A stretch of 64,000 nucleotides of DNA from Barnesiella merdipullorum (GCA_019116365.1 DXBT01000023.1:5555-69554); one strand, 5' to 3'; positions 52,688 through 61,595 are shown, counted from the stretch's first letter. Notes: a model not told the origin generated them from the letters alone. Numbers and translations are program-made.

Positions 52688-53765
52688 CAGCCCCTTCAGA
52701 GAGAGCCGCAGCCTCACGGCCCTGCTGCGGGCCATCCGCCGGGAGGCCACACGCCCGATACGCATCATGGAGGTGTGCGGCGGGCAGACCTATGCCCTGT
52801 CGCGCTACCGCATCGAAGAGCTGCTGCCCGACACCGTGCAGATGATTCACGGCCCGGGCTGCCCCGTATGCGTCACCCCGGCCGAAACGGTCGAAGAGGC
52901 GCTCTTCATAGCCCGGTCGGCCAACACGATACTCTGCACGTTCGGCGACATGCTGCGGGTGCCGGGCTCCGGGGGAGAAAGCCTGCTACACCTGCGCACC
53001 GAGGGGCACGACATCCGCATCGTCTATTCGCCCCTCGACACGCTGAAGATTGCCCGCGAGAACCCGCGACAACAGGTCGTCTTTTTCGCCATCGGCTTCG
53101 AAACCACCACCCCACTCTACACCTTACTGCTGAACGAGGCCATCGCTACCCGACTGGAGAACCTCTCGCTGCTCACCTCGCTCTTCACCCTGCCGGCCGC
53201 CATCACGCACCTCACCCGCGACCCCGAGTGTAAAATCGATGCCCTGCTGGCCGCCGGACACGTCTGCTCGATTACCGGCATCGGGGAGTATCGGCAACTG
53301 GCCCGCCAAACAGGTTGCCCCATCGCCATCACCGGCTTCGAACCGGCCGATCTGCTCTATGGCATCTACCACGTGGTGCAACTTCATGCTCAGGGAAGGG
53401 CCGAAGTCGTCAACGCCTATTCCCGGGCAGTCGCCCCCCAAGGCAACGAACAGGCCCGCCGCGAGACCTCCCGGTTCTTCACCCCCTGCGACGCCCGCTG
53501 GAGAGGGTTGGGAACCATCGCAGGGAGCGGGTTGAAACTGCGCCCCGCCTATGAACAATATGAGGCTCAAAACCGTTTTCACTGTGCGATAAATACCGTC
53601 ACCGACGCCTCGCCCTGCCGAGCCGGAGAGATCATGAAGGGGAAGATTTCGCCCCGTGAGTGTCCCCTCTTCGGCCGGCGTTGCACCCCCGACTCTCCAC
53701 AGGGGCCCTCGATGGTATCGAGCGAAGGTGCCTGTGCCTCATTCTACCGCTACCGAACGACCTAA
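52677..53765 (+). CDS. hypD: Hydrogenase maturation protein HypD
   Basis: 362 aa starting MWYDSPFRESRSLTALLRAI at the ATG overlapping hypC. VCGGQTYALSRY, IHGPGCPVCVTPAETVEEAL and FFAIGFETTTP are signature motifs with the essential cysteines; the C-terminal DASPCRAGEIMKGKISPRECPLFGRRCTP binds the 4Fe-4S cluster. It is the scaffold for the Fe(CN)2CO moiety. hypE begins 7 bp downstream. Confidence 0.96.
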   Translation: MWYDSPFRESRSLTALLRAIRREATRPIRIMEVCGGQTYALSRYRIEELLPDTVQMIHGPGCPVCVTPAETVEEALFIARSANTILCTFGDMLRVPGSGGESLLHLRTEGHDIRIVYSPLDTLKIARENPRQQVVFFAIGFETTTPLYTLLLNEAIATRLENLSLLTSLFTLPAAITHLTRDPECKIDALLAAGHVCSITGIGEYRQLARQTGCPIAITGFEPADLLYGIYHVVQLHAQGRAEVVNAYSRAVAPQGNEQARRETSRFFTPCDARWRGLGTIAGSGLKLRPAYEQYEAQNRFHCAINTVTDASPCRAGEIMKGKISPRECPLFGRRCTPDSPQGPSMVSSEGACASFYRYRTT

Positions 53766-53772
53766 AAAAGAG

Positions 53773-54819
53773 ATGAATATGAATATACCCGATTGCCCGA
53801 TACCCACACAACCCAACGACTGCATCACCCTGGCCCACGGCGGGGGCGGACGCATGACCGGCCGACTTATCGAGACCCTCTTCTACCCGGCCTTTGCCAA
53901 CCGCTGGCTCGAACAGGCTCACGACGGAGCCACCCTCACGGTTCCTGCACCTCGCATCGCCTTCAGCACCGACTCGTTTGTGGTCTCGCCCCTCTTCTTC
54001 CCCGGCGGAAGCATAGGCGACCTGGCTGTGAACGGCACCGTAAACGACCTGCTCTGCTGCGGGGCGAAACCCCTCTACCTGTCGGCCGCCTTCATTCTCG
54101 AAGAGGGACTCCCCCTCGACACCCTGCGACAAGTGGTGCAGGCCATGCACCGGGCTGCCGCACACGCGGGAGTCTCTATCGTCACCGGCGACACCAAGGT
54201 GGTGGAGCACGGCAAATGCGACGGGCTCTACATCAACACCTCGGGAATAGGAGTCGTACCCGGCAACATCGAAATAGGACTGCACCGGGTAAAGAAAGGC
54301 GATGCCGTGATTGTGACCGGCCCGATAGGCAACCACGGAGTATCGGTTCTCTCCACACGCGAAGGATTGGGATTCGAGACGAGTGTCCAGAGCGACACCG
54401 CAGCCCTTACCCAAATTGTATCGAACCTGCTGGCCGGAGTCCCCGACGTGCATATGCTGCGCGACCCCACCCGGGGAGGGTTGTCGAGTACTCTGAACGA
54501 GATTGCCGAGGAGGCCGGGGTGACCATTACCCTCGACAAAGAGGCTCTGCCCATAGAGGCCCCGGTGCAAGCGGCCTGCAACCTGCTGGGCCTCGACCCG
54601 CTCTATGTCGCCAACGAGGGAATCATGCTCGTGTTCCTGCCCGACGAATATGCCGAACAGGCCCTTCATATCATCCGCAACGACCCGCACGGGAGCAAAG
54701 CCAGCCTCATAGGCCACGTGACCGACGACCGGCATCCCGAAGTACTTCTGCAACTGGCCCTGGGGCAAACCCGGGTTATCGATATGCTGAGCGGTGAACA
54801 ACTGCCGCGCATTTGTTGA
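53773..54819 (+). CDS. hypE: Hydrogenase maturation protein HypE
   Basis: 348 aa. ITLAHGGGGRMTGRLIETLF is the PurM-like glycine-rich start; FSTDSFVVSPLFFPGGSIGDLAVNGTVNDL and TGDTKVVEHGKCDGLYINTSGIG follow. The C-terminal sequence LPRIC ends in the cysteine that is carbamoylated by HypF and dehydrated to thiocyanate. A second in-frame ATG lies 6 nt after the chosen start. Between hypD and hyaA in one operon. Confidence 0.96.
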   Translation: MNMNIPDCPIPTQPNDCITLAHGGGGRMTGRLIETLFYPAFANRWLEQAHDGATLTVPAPRIAFSTDSFVVSPLFFPGGSIGDLAVNGTVNDLLCCGAKPLYLSAAFILEEGLPLDTLRQVVQAMHRAAAHAGVSIVTGDTKVVEHGKCDGLYINTSGIGVVPGNIEIGLHRVKKGDAVIVTGPIGNHGVSVLSTREGLGFETSVQSDTAALTQIVSNLLAGVPDVHMLRDPTRGGLSSTLNEIAEEAGVTITLDKEALPIEAPVQAACNLLGLDPLYVANEGIMLVFLPDEYAEQALHIIRNDPHGSKASLIGHVTDDRHPEVLLQLALGQTRVIDMLSGEQLPRIC

Positions 54820-54841
54820 AACGACCAAACACCTATCTGTC

Positions 54842-56023
54842 ATGGGAAAAGAAAAAACATTCTACCAAGAGCTGAAGGCGAAGGGTTATACCCGCCGCCA
54901 GTTTCTCAAGTTCTGCGGCATCATGGGGGCCATGCTGGGGCTGCAACAGAGCGGCCTGGCCCAGGTAGTCAACGCACTCCAGAGCAAGCCCCGCAAGCCG
55001 GTGCTCTGGTTCCACTTCCAGGAGTGTACCTGCTGCAGCGAGTCGTTCCTGCGTTCGTCGCACCCGCTCGTGGGGCAGATTCTGCTCGAGATGATTTCAC
55101 TCGACTACTCCGACACGCTCATGGCGGCCAGCGGATTCCAGGCCGAGGAGGTGCGCGAGCGCTCCATGAAAGCCAACTGGGGCAAATACATCCTGATCGT
55201 CGAAGGCTCCGTCCCGCTGGGGAATCCCGGCTACTGCACCATCGCCGGGCAATCGGCCAAACAGATTTTCGACGAGGCCGCCCAAGGGGCAAGCGCCATC
55301 ATCGCCTGGGGCAACTGCGCCTCATCGGGCTGTGTGCAGGGAGCCTATCCCAACCCTACCGACGCCAAGCCCGTGCATAAAATCATCTCGGGCAAACCGG
55401 TCATTAACGTGCAGGGCTGTCCGCCCATCGCCGATGTCATGGCCGGGGTCATCACCTACATCCTCACTTTCGACCGGCTGCCCGAACTCGATGCCATGGG
55501 ACGCCCCGTCACCTTCTACGGTCGCCGCATACACGACACCTGCTACCGCCGGCCGGCCTTCGACGCCGGACTCTTTGTCGAGGCCTTCGACGACGAGAAT
55601 GCCAAGAAGGGATACTGCCTCTACAAGATGGGATGCAAGGGCCCCAACACCTTCAACTCGTGTGCCGTCATCAAATGGAACGAAGGGGTGAGCTACCCCA
55701 TCCAGTCGGGACACGGCTGCATCGGGTGTGCCGAACCCGGCTTTTGGGATGCCGAACCCCTGTATCACCATCTGCCCCATGTCAACGGCTTTGGCATCGA
55801 AGCCACCGCCGACCAGATAGGACTGGGACTTACCGCCGTTGCCGCAGCCGGTGTGGCTGCCCATGCCATCGTAACCAATATCCAGAAACGGAAACTCATC
55901 AAGAACCAAATGGACAACGACGAGTTGAACCGCGAAGCCTTCGCCACCGAAGAGCAACACATCGAACACCGGGAACAGGCTCTCGACCAAAAGGCCCGCC
56001 ACCTGGAGAAAGAGAAAGACTAA
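54842..56023 (+). CDS. hyaA: [NiFe] hydrogenase small subunit, oxygen-tolerant type
   Basis: 393 aa. A Tat signal (YTRRQFLKFCG, R18-R19) is followed by the flavodoxin-like and cluster-binding domains. Six cysteines surround the proximal cluster: C62, C64, C65 (ECTCCSES), C159, C164 (GNCASSGCVQ) and C193 (QGCPPI). The extra C64 and C164 fall at the positions of Cys19 and Cys120 in E. coli Hyd-1 with the same spacing, which marks a [4Fe-3S] cluster. Distal and medial cluster ligands: H231, C234, C259, C265, C274, C293, C296. A C-terminal helix (about 326-345) anchors it in the membrane, and an unusual charged tail of about 45 residues follows. Confidence 0.95.
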   Translation: MGKEKTFYQELKAKGYTRRQFLKFCGIMGAMLGLQQSGLAQVVNALQSKPRKPVLWFHFQECTCCSESFLRSSHPLVGQILLEMISLDYSDTLMAASGFQAEEVRERSMKANWGKYILIVEGSVPLGNPGYCTIAGQSAKQIFDEAAQGASAIIAWGNCASSGCVQGAYPNPTDAKPVHKIISGKPVINVQGCPPIADVMAGVITYILTFDRLPELDAMGRPVTFYGRRIHDTCYRRPAFDAGLFVEAFDDENAKKGYCLYKMGCKGPNTFNSCAVIKWNEGVSYPIQSGHGCIGCAEPGFWDAEPLYHHLPHVNGFGIEATADQIGLGLTAVAAAGVAAHAIVTNIQKRKLIKNQMDNDELNREAFATEEQHIEHREQALDQKARHLEKEKD

Positions 56024-56042
56024 CCGATAAAACCATCGAATC

Positions 56043-57761
56043 ATGACCAAACGAATTGTTGTTGATCCCATTACCCGAATCGAAGGCCATCTGCGCATCG
56101 AGGCCGATATCGAAGGGGGCGTCATCACCGACGCCTTCAGCTCGGGCACCATGATACGCGGCATCGAGATCATTGTCAAAGACCGCGACCCCCGCGACGT
56201 GTGGGCCTATGTGGGACGAGTGTGCGGCGTGTGCACCTCGATACACTCGCTCTGCTCGGTACGGGCTGTCGAGAATGCCCTGGGCATTGTCGTTCCACCC
56301 AACGCCGAACAGGTGCGCAACCTCATGCAGTCGGCCGTGACCATACAGGACCACGTGACCCACTTCTACCAATTGCAGGCTCTCGACTGGGTCGATGTCA
56401 TGTCGGCTCTACATGCCGATCCCCGCAAGGCCGCCGAGGTAGCCCAAAGCCTCTCGGACTGGCCCAAGAACTCAATCGGATACTTCGTCGAGATACAGGA
56501 GCGCGTGCAACGCTTCATCGAAACCAGCCGTTACAGTATCTTCTCCAACGGCTACTGGGGACACCCGGCCTACAAACTGCCGCCCGAGGTCAACCTCGTG
56601 GCACTGGCCCACTACCTCGAAGCGCTCGACGTGCAGAAAGAGATGGTAAAGATACAGACCATCTTCGGCGGCAAGAATCCGCACCCCAACTTCCTGGTGG
56701 GCGGCATGGCCTGTGCCATCAACATCAACGACCCCAACGCCCTCAACATGGAGCGGCTCAACTATGTGGCCCAGATTATCGAACGCACGCAAACCTTCGT
56801 GCAACAGGTCTATCTGCCCGACGTGCTGGCCATCCTCTCCTACTACCCCGAGTGGACCCGCATCGGCGGCGGTCTGCACAACTACATCACCTATGGCGAC
56901 TACCCCATGGGCCACTATGGCGAGCTATCGACCTACAAGAGTCCGCGAGGCATCGTCGTCGATCGCGACCTGTCGCGGGTAGTCGAGTTCGACCCCTGGG
57001 CGATGGACGGTCTGCTCGAGTTTGTCAACAACTCGTGGTACTCCTACTCACAGGGCAAGGAGGTGGGCCTTCACCCCTCGGTGGGCGAGACAAACCTCGA
57101 CTACACGGGGGCTACACCGCCCTACCAGTACCTCGAGCGCGACCAGCCCTACAGCTGGATAAAGACTCCCCGCTACAAGGGTATGCCCATGGAGACGGGG
57201 CCGCTGGCCCGCAACATCGTGGCTCATGCCTGCGGCGACGAAACCTACGAGGCCATCACCCGGCGATGCCTCGACCAGCTGGGTGTCGGTTACGAGGCGA
57301 TGTATTCTACCGCCGGACGCACCCTGGCCCGGGCCATCGAGGCCAGCCTGCTGGCCGACTGGCAAACCGACTTCTACACGGCCTTGCTGCGAAACATCAA
57401 AAGCGGCGACTACCGCATGTTCAACGGGGTCAAATGGGAACCCGACACCTGGCCCGAGACGGCACAGGGCGTGGGACTCACCGAGGCACCCCGCGGTGCA
57501 CTGGCTCACTATGTCAACATCAAGGATGGCAAAGTGTCGAACTACCAGATGATCGTACCCACCACCTGGAATGCCTCACCCCGCGATACCCGTGGGGAAC
57601 GGTCGGCTTTCGAGGCCTCGCTCATCGGCACCCCTGTCGCCGACCCGCAGACCCCGCTCGAGATTATCCGCACCATCCATTCGTTCGACCCCTGCATGGC
57701 CTGTGCCGTGCACCTTTACGACGAGCGGGGCGAGCACATACACCGCTGTGAAATGATATAA
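56043..57761 (+). CDS. hyaB: [NiFe] hydrogenase large subunit
   Basis: 572 aa. Nickel ligands are in VGRVCGVCTSIHSL (C61, C64) and DPCMACAVH (C551, C554). The 15 residues after H557 (LYDERGEHIHRCEMI) form the extension normally removed by the maturation protease. VDPITRIEGHLRIEADIE and GGKNPHPNFLVGGMACAIN are further family motifs. It oxidises H2 at the Ni-Fe centre, passes electrons through the small subunit to cytochrome b, and is exported with its Tat-bearing partner. It lies 19 bp downstream of hyaA. Confidence 0.97.
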   Translation: MTKRIVVDPITRIEGHLRIEADIEGGVITDAFSSGTMIRGIEIIVKDRDPRDVWAYVGRVCGVCTSIHSLCSVRAVENALGIVVPPNAEQVRNLMQSAVTIQDHVTHFYQLQALDWVDVMSALHADPRKAAEVAQSLSDWPKNSIGYFVEIQERVQRFIETSRYSIFSNGYWGHPAYKLPPEVNLVALAHYLEALDVQKEMVKIQTIFGGKNPHPNFLVGGMACAININDPNALNMERLNYVAQIIERTQTFVQQVYLPDVLAILSYYPEWTRIGGGLHNYITYGDYPMGHYGELSTYKSPRGIVVDRDLSRVVEFDPWAMDGLLEFVNNSWYSYSQGKEVGLHPSVGETNLDYTGATPPYQYLERDQPYSWIKTPRYKGMPMETGPLARNIVAHACGDETYEAITRRCLDQLGVGYEAMYSTAGRTLARAIEASLLADWQTDFYTALLRNIKSGDYRMFNGVKWEPDTWPETAQGVGLTEAPRGALAHYVNIKDGKVSNYQMIVPTTWNASPRDTRGERSAFEASLIGTPVADPQTPLEIIRTIHSFDPCMACAVHLYDERGEHIHRCEMI

Positions 57762-57790
57762 CGACAACCCCTCAAAAAAAAGAAACCGTC

Positions 57791-58552
57791 ATGATAAGCC
57801 GCCGAAAATCCTTACGCGAAGTCTATGTATGGGAGCTGCCCGTGCGCATCTTCCACTGGGCCAATGCACTCGCTATCGTCGTGCTGTGCGTGACCGGCTA
57901 CCTCATAGGCAACCCGCCAGCCATCCAGCACGCCACACCGCCCGAGGCCAACTACTGGTTTGGCTGGGTGCGGTTTATCCACTTTGTCGCCGCCTTCGTC
58001 TTCATTCTCAACTTTCTCGTGCGACTCTACTGGGCCTTTGCCGGCAACTCGTTTGCCCGCTGGAACAACTACCTGCCCCTCACCCGCAAACAGTGGCGGG
58101 GCATATGCGACACCACCCGGGTCGATGTGTTGCTCCTCTCGCCCAAACCCATTTACGACATCGGCCACAACAGCCTGGCGGCTTTCACCTACTTCGGGGT
58201 ATTCATACTCTTCATCATCCAGACGGTCACCGGCCTGGCCATGTTCTGCGTATCGACCAACAACGTGATGGAACCCTTCTTCACATGGATACTGCAACTG
58301 TGCGGCGGATTCTTCGTGGTGCGACAAATACACCACATAGCCATGTGGGCCTTCATTCTCTTCTCCATCGCCCACATCTACCTGGTGTTCTACCACGACT
58401 ACATCGAGCGCAACGGTATCGCCTCGTCGATTATAGGCGGGTGGAAGTTCGTGAGAGAAGACCTGGCCGAAGAGTACGAAACCGAGCAGAAACAAGAGCA
58501 ACAGATTCAACGACAAAAAGATGAAATAGCCCATGAAACGAAACGAAAATAA
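57791..58552 (+). CDS. hyaC: Ni/Fe-hydrogenase b-type cytochrome subunit
   Basis: 253 aa. Four membrane helices with heme-binding His: VYVWELPVRIFHWANALAIVVLCVTGYLIG (helix 1), FIHFVAAFVFILNFLVRLYWAF (helix 2), a third around 140-165, and a fourth with VRQIHHIAMWAFILFSIAHIYLVFYHDY. It accepts electrons from the small subunit and reduces menaquinone, which makes the enzyme a respiratory uptake hydrogenase. A charged C-terminal tail with repeated EQ/QKQ residues follows. hyaD overlaps its last 20 nt. Confidence 0.93.
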   Translation: MISRRKSLREVYVWELPVRIFHWANALAIVVLCVTGYLIGNPPAIQHATPPEANYWFGWVRFIHFVAAFVFILNFLVRLYWAFAGNSFARWNNYLPLTRKQWRGICDTTRVDVLLLSPKPIYDIGHNSLAAFTYFGVFILFIIQTVTGLAMFCVSTNNVMEPFFTWILQLCGGFFVVRQIHHIAMWAFILFSIAHIYLVFYHDYIERNGIASSIIGGWKFVREDLAEEYETEQKQEQQIQRQKDEIAHETKRK

Positions 58553-59057
58553 CACGCAGCCAAGCGCCCCCGTCCTCGAACCTATCCTCGTACTGGGCAT
58601 AGGCAACCTGGTACTCAACGACGAAGGGATAGGCATACACGTGGTCCACACCCTCAGCCAGATGGAGATGCCCCGGGGGGTCGATGTTCTCGATGGTGGC
58701 ACCGGAGGGCTGGCCCTGCTGGAGACCCTGCAACACTATCCACGGGTCATTCTCGTGGACGCCGCACTCGACAATCGTCCGGCGGGTACCATACGCCGGC
58801 TGTCGCCCCGCTACTCCCGCGACTATCCGCCTCGATTGAGTGCCCACGAGATAGGTCTGAAGGATATGATCGACGCCATGCTGCTCCTGGGACAAGCCCC
58901 GCAAATCGAACTGCTGGCGGTGAGTGTGCGCAACTACCACCGATTGGGGATGCATCTGTCGCCCGAAATCAGAAGAGCCATTCCCCAAATTCTGCAACTG
59001 GTATTCGAGATCATCAAAGACCTGAGGCACGGCCGCTACCCGATAAGTCTCGGGTAG
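58533..59057 (+). CDS. hyaD: Hydrogenase maturation endopeptidase HyaD
   Basis: 174 aa. ILVLGIGNLVLNDEGIGIHVV holds the conserved nickel-binding Glu of HyaD/HybD proteases; DGGTGGLALLETLQHYPRVILVDAA contains the Asp, and LSAHEIGLKDMIDAMLLLG the His. It removes the C-terminal peptide of the large subunit once nickel is inserted. Overlap with hyaC shows coupled expression. Last gene of the rightward hydrogenase operon. Confidence 0.94.
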   Translation: MKRNENNTQPSAPVLEPILVLGIGNLVLNDEGIGIHVVHTLSQMEMPRGVDVLDGGTGGLALLETLQHYPRVILVDAALDNRPAGTIRRLSPRYSRDYPPRLSAHEIGLKDMIDAMLLLGQAPQIELLAVSVRNYHRLGMHLSPEIRRAIPQILQLVFEIIKDLRHGRYPISLG

Positions 59058-59167
59058 CCCCGCCATTCATGGCTCCCCCCCCAAAAAATGTAGCGCTCTT
59101 TTTCTCGCCGGGTCGGAAAAATTTTGTAATTTGGCTCCCCGATTACAATACGATAAATTCATCACCT

Positions 59168-60010
59168 ATGAAAGCCCAACACTCCTTTCTGCTTATTTTA
59201 TGCCTGCTGATATGCTCATCGCTCCAGGCTCAAAACGACACCATAAAAATACTGGCCATCGGCAACAGCTTTGCCGACGACGGCATCGAGTATCTCGACG
59301 AGATAGCCCTCTCGGCCGGGAAGCACATCATCGTGGCCAACACCTACATTGGCGGATGCTCCATCGAGCGCCACCTCGACAACGCACGTCACGATCGGCA
59401 TGCTTATCTCTACCGCAAGAACATCGACGGTCAATACTCCGAGGAACACGACAAGAGCCTGCTCGAGGCCATCCACGACGAGGATTGGGACTATATCGTA
59501 TTCCAGCAGGTAAGCTCCCTGGCCGGACAATACGGCACCTACTTCCCCGACCTGGCCGAGCTCATGGATTATGTAAAGAAGAATGTCACCAACCCCCACG
59601 TGCAATATGCCCTGCAACAGACCTGGGCCTATGCCAAGAACTCGACACACCCGGGATTCTTCCACTACGGGAAAGACCAGCAGGCCATGTATGAAGATGT
59701 GGTATTTGCCTACAACCAGGCCGCACGGATGCTGCACATCTCCATCATCATACCCACCGGTACAGCCATACAGAATGCTCGCAGCAGCAGCCTGGGCGAC
59801 ACACTGTGCCGCGACGGCTACCACCTGAATCTGCAATACGGACGCTACACGGCAGCCTGCACCTGGTTCGAAACTTTCTTCGGCCAATCGTCGGTAGGCA
59901 TCGTCTATCGCCCCGACGGAGTCACCGAGCAACAGGCCTCAATTGCCCAGAACGCCGCACACCGGGCTATCCTCTGTCCCAGCGCCGTCACTCCCATGAC
60001 CGATTTCTGA
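59168..60010 (+). CDS. DUF4886-family secreted SGNH-hydrolase-like protein
   Basis: 280 aa from the ATG at 59168; signal peptide KAQHSFLLILCLLICSSLQAQ. The mature start KILAIGNSFADDGIEYLDEIA resembles block I of SGNH hydrolases (GNS), and DTLCRDGYHLN near residue 215 resembles the D-x-x-H block V. The family is probably an esterase or lipase-like hydrolase of carbohydrate acyl groups; that is inferred from fold. It stands between the hydrogenase operon and the LytTR gene, with no evident link to either. Confidence 0.78.
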   Translation: MKAQHSFLLILCLLICSSLQAQNDTIKILAIGNSFADDGIEYLDEIALSAGKHIIVANTYIGGCSIERHLDNARHDRHAYLYRKNIDGQYSEEHDKSLLEAIHDEDWDYIVFQQVSSLAGQYGTYFPDLAELMDYVKKNVTNPHVQYALQQTWAYAKNSTHPGFFHYGKDQQAMYEDVVFAYNQAARMLHISIIIPTGTAIQNARSSSLGDTLCRDGYHLNLQYGRYTAACTWFETFFGQSSVGIVYRPDGVTEQQASIAQNAAHRAILCPSAVTPMTDF

Positions 60011-60125
60011 CTCTCGACATGCCCATCCCGGTCGATGCGGTTCCACACCCCAACAGCAGAACCGGCACATGAATTATACCCGTAAAAGAGAACCGAGGAT
60101 AGCGTCCATTTGGTCAGCCCGACAA

Positions 60126-60159
60126 GCCATTTCATACAGTAGAGGCGAGAGTTGATACA
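60126..60159 (+). promoter_or_regulatory. Candidate LytTR binding site, direct repeat 21-bp period
   Basis: TCATACA (60132-60138) and TGATACA (60153-60159) are in direct orientation, 21 bp apart, with the upstream copy embedded in GCCATTTCATACA. The second copy ends 15 bp before the -33 box of the LytTR gene. An identical arrangement occurs at 61568-61595. Confidence 0.65.
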
Positions 60160-60174
60160 TTATCGCCCCATTCC

Positions 60175-60206
60175 TTTGTTGCGAAAAATTTTCTTCATTA
60201 CATTTG
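60175..60206 (+). promoter_or_regulatory. Promoter of the LytTR gene
   Basis: TTTG (60175-60178), a 20-nt spacer and TACATTTG (60199-60206): a full consensus match. The ATG at 60223 is 16 nt downstream. Confidence 0.8.
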
Positions 60207-60222
60207 TCTGGAAGAAAAAGAG

Positions 60223-60588
60223 ATGTCTGATTTCCTCATCATATCGACCTCGACCGACCTTGTGCGCATTGCACAAGACCGCATCATCTATATCTCGTCA
60301 GACGGCAACTACTCCACCCTGATCCTGGCCGACGGAGAGGCCCGGTTAGTCACCTACCAGTTGGGACAAATCGAGAAACTCATTGCCGAGCAGCTGGGCA
60401 ATTCATCGGGAAAAGCCTTTATCAGAATCGGTAAACAACTTATCATCAATCGAAAGTATATCTATTACATCAACCTGCCCAAACAGCAGTTGATCTTGTC
60501 GGATAACAGTTCGAACAAATATACCGTGTCGCCTTCGCGCGAGGCGCTCAAGCAGTTGAAAGAACTTGTTGAATCGGAAAGGGAATAG
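60223..60588 (+). CDS. Stand-alone LytTR DNA-binding protein
   Basis: 121 aa, only a LytTR domain: DRIIYISSDGNYSTLILADGEARLVTYQLGQIEKLI, FIRIGKQLIINRKYIYYI and NKYTVSPSREALKQLKEL match the ten-stranded domain that binds pairs of direct repeats. There is no receiver domain or membrane part. The next gene starts 4 nt after its stop, so the two are co-transcribed. Direct repeats with 21-bp period lie upstream of this gene and of the TPR lipoprotein gene, suggesting autoregulation and one local target. Confidence 0.88.
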   Translation: MSDFLIISTSTDLVRIAQDRIIYISSDGNYSTLILADGEARLVTYQLGQIEKLIAEQLGNSSGKAFIRIGKQLIINRKYIYYINLPKQQLILSDNSSNKYTVSPSREALKQLKELVESERE

Positions 60589-60592
60589 TAAG

Positions 60593-61522
60593 ATGACAGA
60601 TTTCAAAGACAACATCAGAGATGACGAAATAAGGGTAATCGGCGAAATCAAAGCCAGCCGGGTCACCCCGCTCACCAGCCCAAGTCCAAGGGGTTGCGGA
60701 TGGCGAATTGTAGGCATCATCGTGCTCATACTCCTGGTCGCAGGTATCGTCCTGGCCTACCTCTTCGGCTTCAACAAGGACAACAAGAACGACAGCCCCA
60801 ACAGCGACGAAACAGCCTCTTACTTCGAGCCGCAAACGACACCCGCACCCAAAGCCGAGCCCCACACTATCGTGCCCCTGGGATTCTACCCCGACTCCCC
60901 GACGACAGCCTACACCCAAATCATCGACACCACCATCAACGACATTCCGCTGCGCATCCATATTCCTCACGGGGCCATACCCTCGTTGCAAGTGGGCCGA
61001 TTGAACGAGAACGACTCTTCGATTATCCTGGTGGCCCAGGCTGCCGACATCCGCCGCGACAACCGCAAGATTGTGGGGGCCTTTGTTCTGCAAGGCAAGC
61101 CCCTGGCCTGGGGTAAAGCCAAGACGGGATTCTGCGCCATCATCCACGACACCATCACCGTGGGTATTGCCGAGAACTCCCCCCTCTTCGAGAAGGCCAC
61201 CGAGACAGACGGCTATTTCTTCCGACAATACCCGCTGGTCGATAATGGCCGACTGGTTGAAAACGAGCCCAAGAACAAGTCGATACGCCGCTCGCTGTGC
61301 GACCGCAATGGCGAGATCATGGTCATCGAGACCCTCTCGGCCGAGTCGTTCCACGACTTTGCCCAGGCACTCGAAGACCTCGACATCACCAACTCCATCT
61401 ACCTGGTGGGCAGCCACTCCTATGGTTGGAGCACCGACGCTCAGGGGCATCGCCACACCTTTGGGCGCAAAACCTATCGCATGCCGGTCAACACCAGCTA
61501 CATACTTTGGCGCAAACCATGA
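60593..61522 (+). CDS. Membrane-anchored protein with NAGPA-like domain
   Basis: 309 aa. A cytoplasmic N-terminal segment of about 35 residues, one membrane helix (about 37-60, GWRIVGIIVLILLVAGIVLAYLFGF), a low-complexity linker, and an extracytoplasmic domain from about 95. The latter has the sequence style of phosphodiester glycosidase/NAGPA (DUF2233) domains: GFCAIIHDTITVGIAENSPLFEKATETDGYFFRQYPLVDNG, NKSIRRSLCDRNGEIMVIET, FAQALEDLDITNSIYLVG. It is co-transcribed with the LytTR gene and could act as a membrane-bound partner that controls it, as in other LytTR regulator-inhibitor pairs; this is inference. Confidence 0.68.
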   Translation: MTDFKDNIRDDEIRVIGEIKASRVTPLTSPSPRGCGWRIVGIIVLILLVAGIVLAYLFGFNKDNKNDSPNSDETASYFEPQTTPAPKAEPHTIVPLGFYPDSPTTAYTQIIDTTINDIPLRIHIPHGAIPSLQVGRLNENDSSIILVAQAADIRRDNRKIVGAFVLQGKPLAWGKAKTGFCAIIHDTITVGIAENSPLFEKATETDGYFFRQYPLVDNGRLVENEPKNKSIRRSLCDRNGEIMVIETLSAESFHDFAQALEDLDITNSIYLVGSHSYGWSTDAQGHRHTFGRKTYRMPVNTSYILWRKP

Positions 61523-61561
61523 CCCCACGCCAGCAAGGCTGTACCAAATAGGGGGTAAAAA

Positions 61562-61595
61562 GCCATTTCATACAGCCCCGATGGCATTTCATACA
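61562..61595 (+). promoter_or_regulatory. Candidate LytTR binding site upstream of the TPR lipoprotein gene
   Basis: TCATACA at 61568-61574 and again at 61589-61595, each within GCCATTTCATACA/GGCATTTCATACA: near-identical 13-mers in direct orientation with a 21-bp period. The second copy ends 18 bp before TTTG (61614-61617), and a -7-like TAATCTTTG lies at 61634-61642. Confidence 0.7.
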
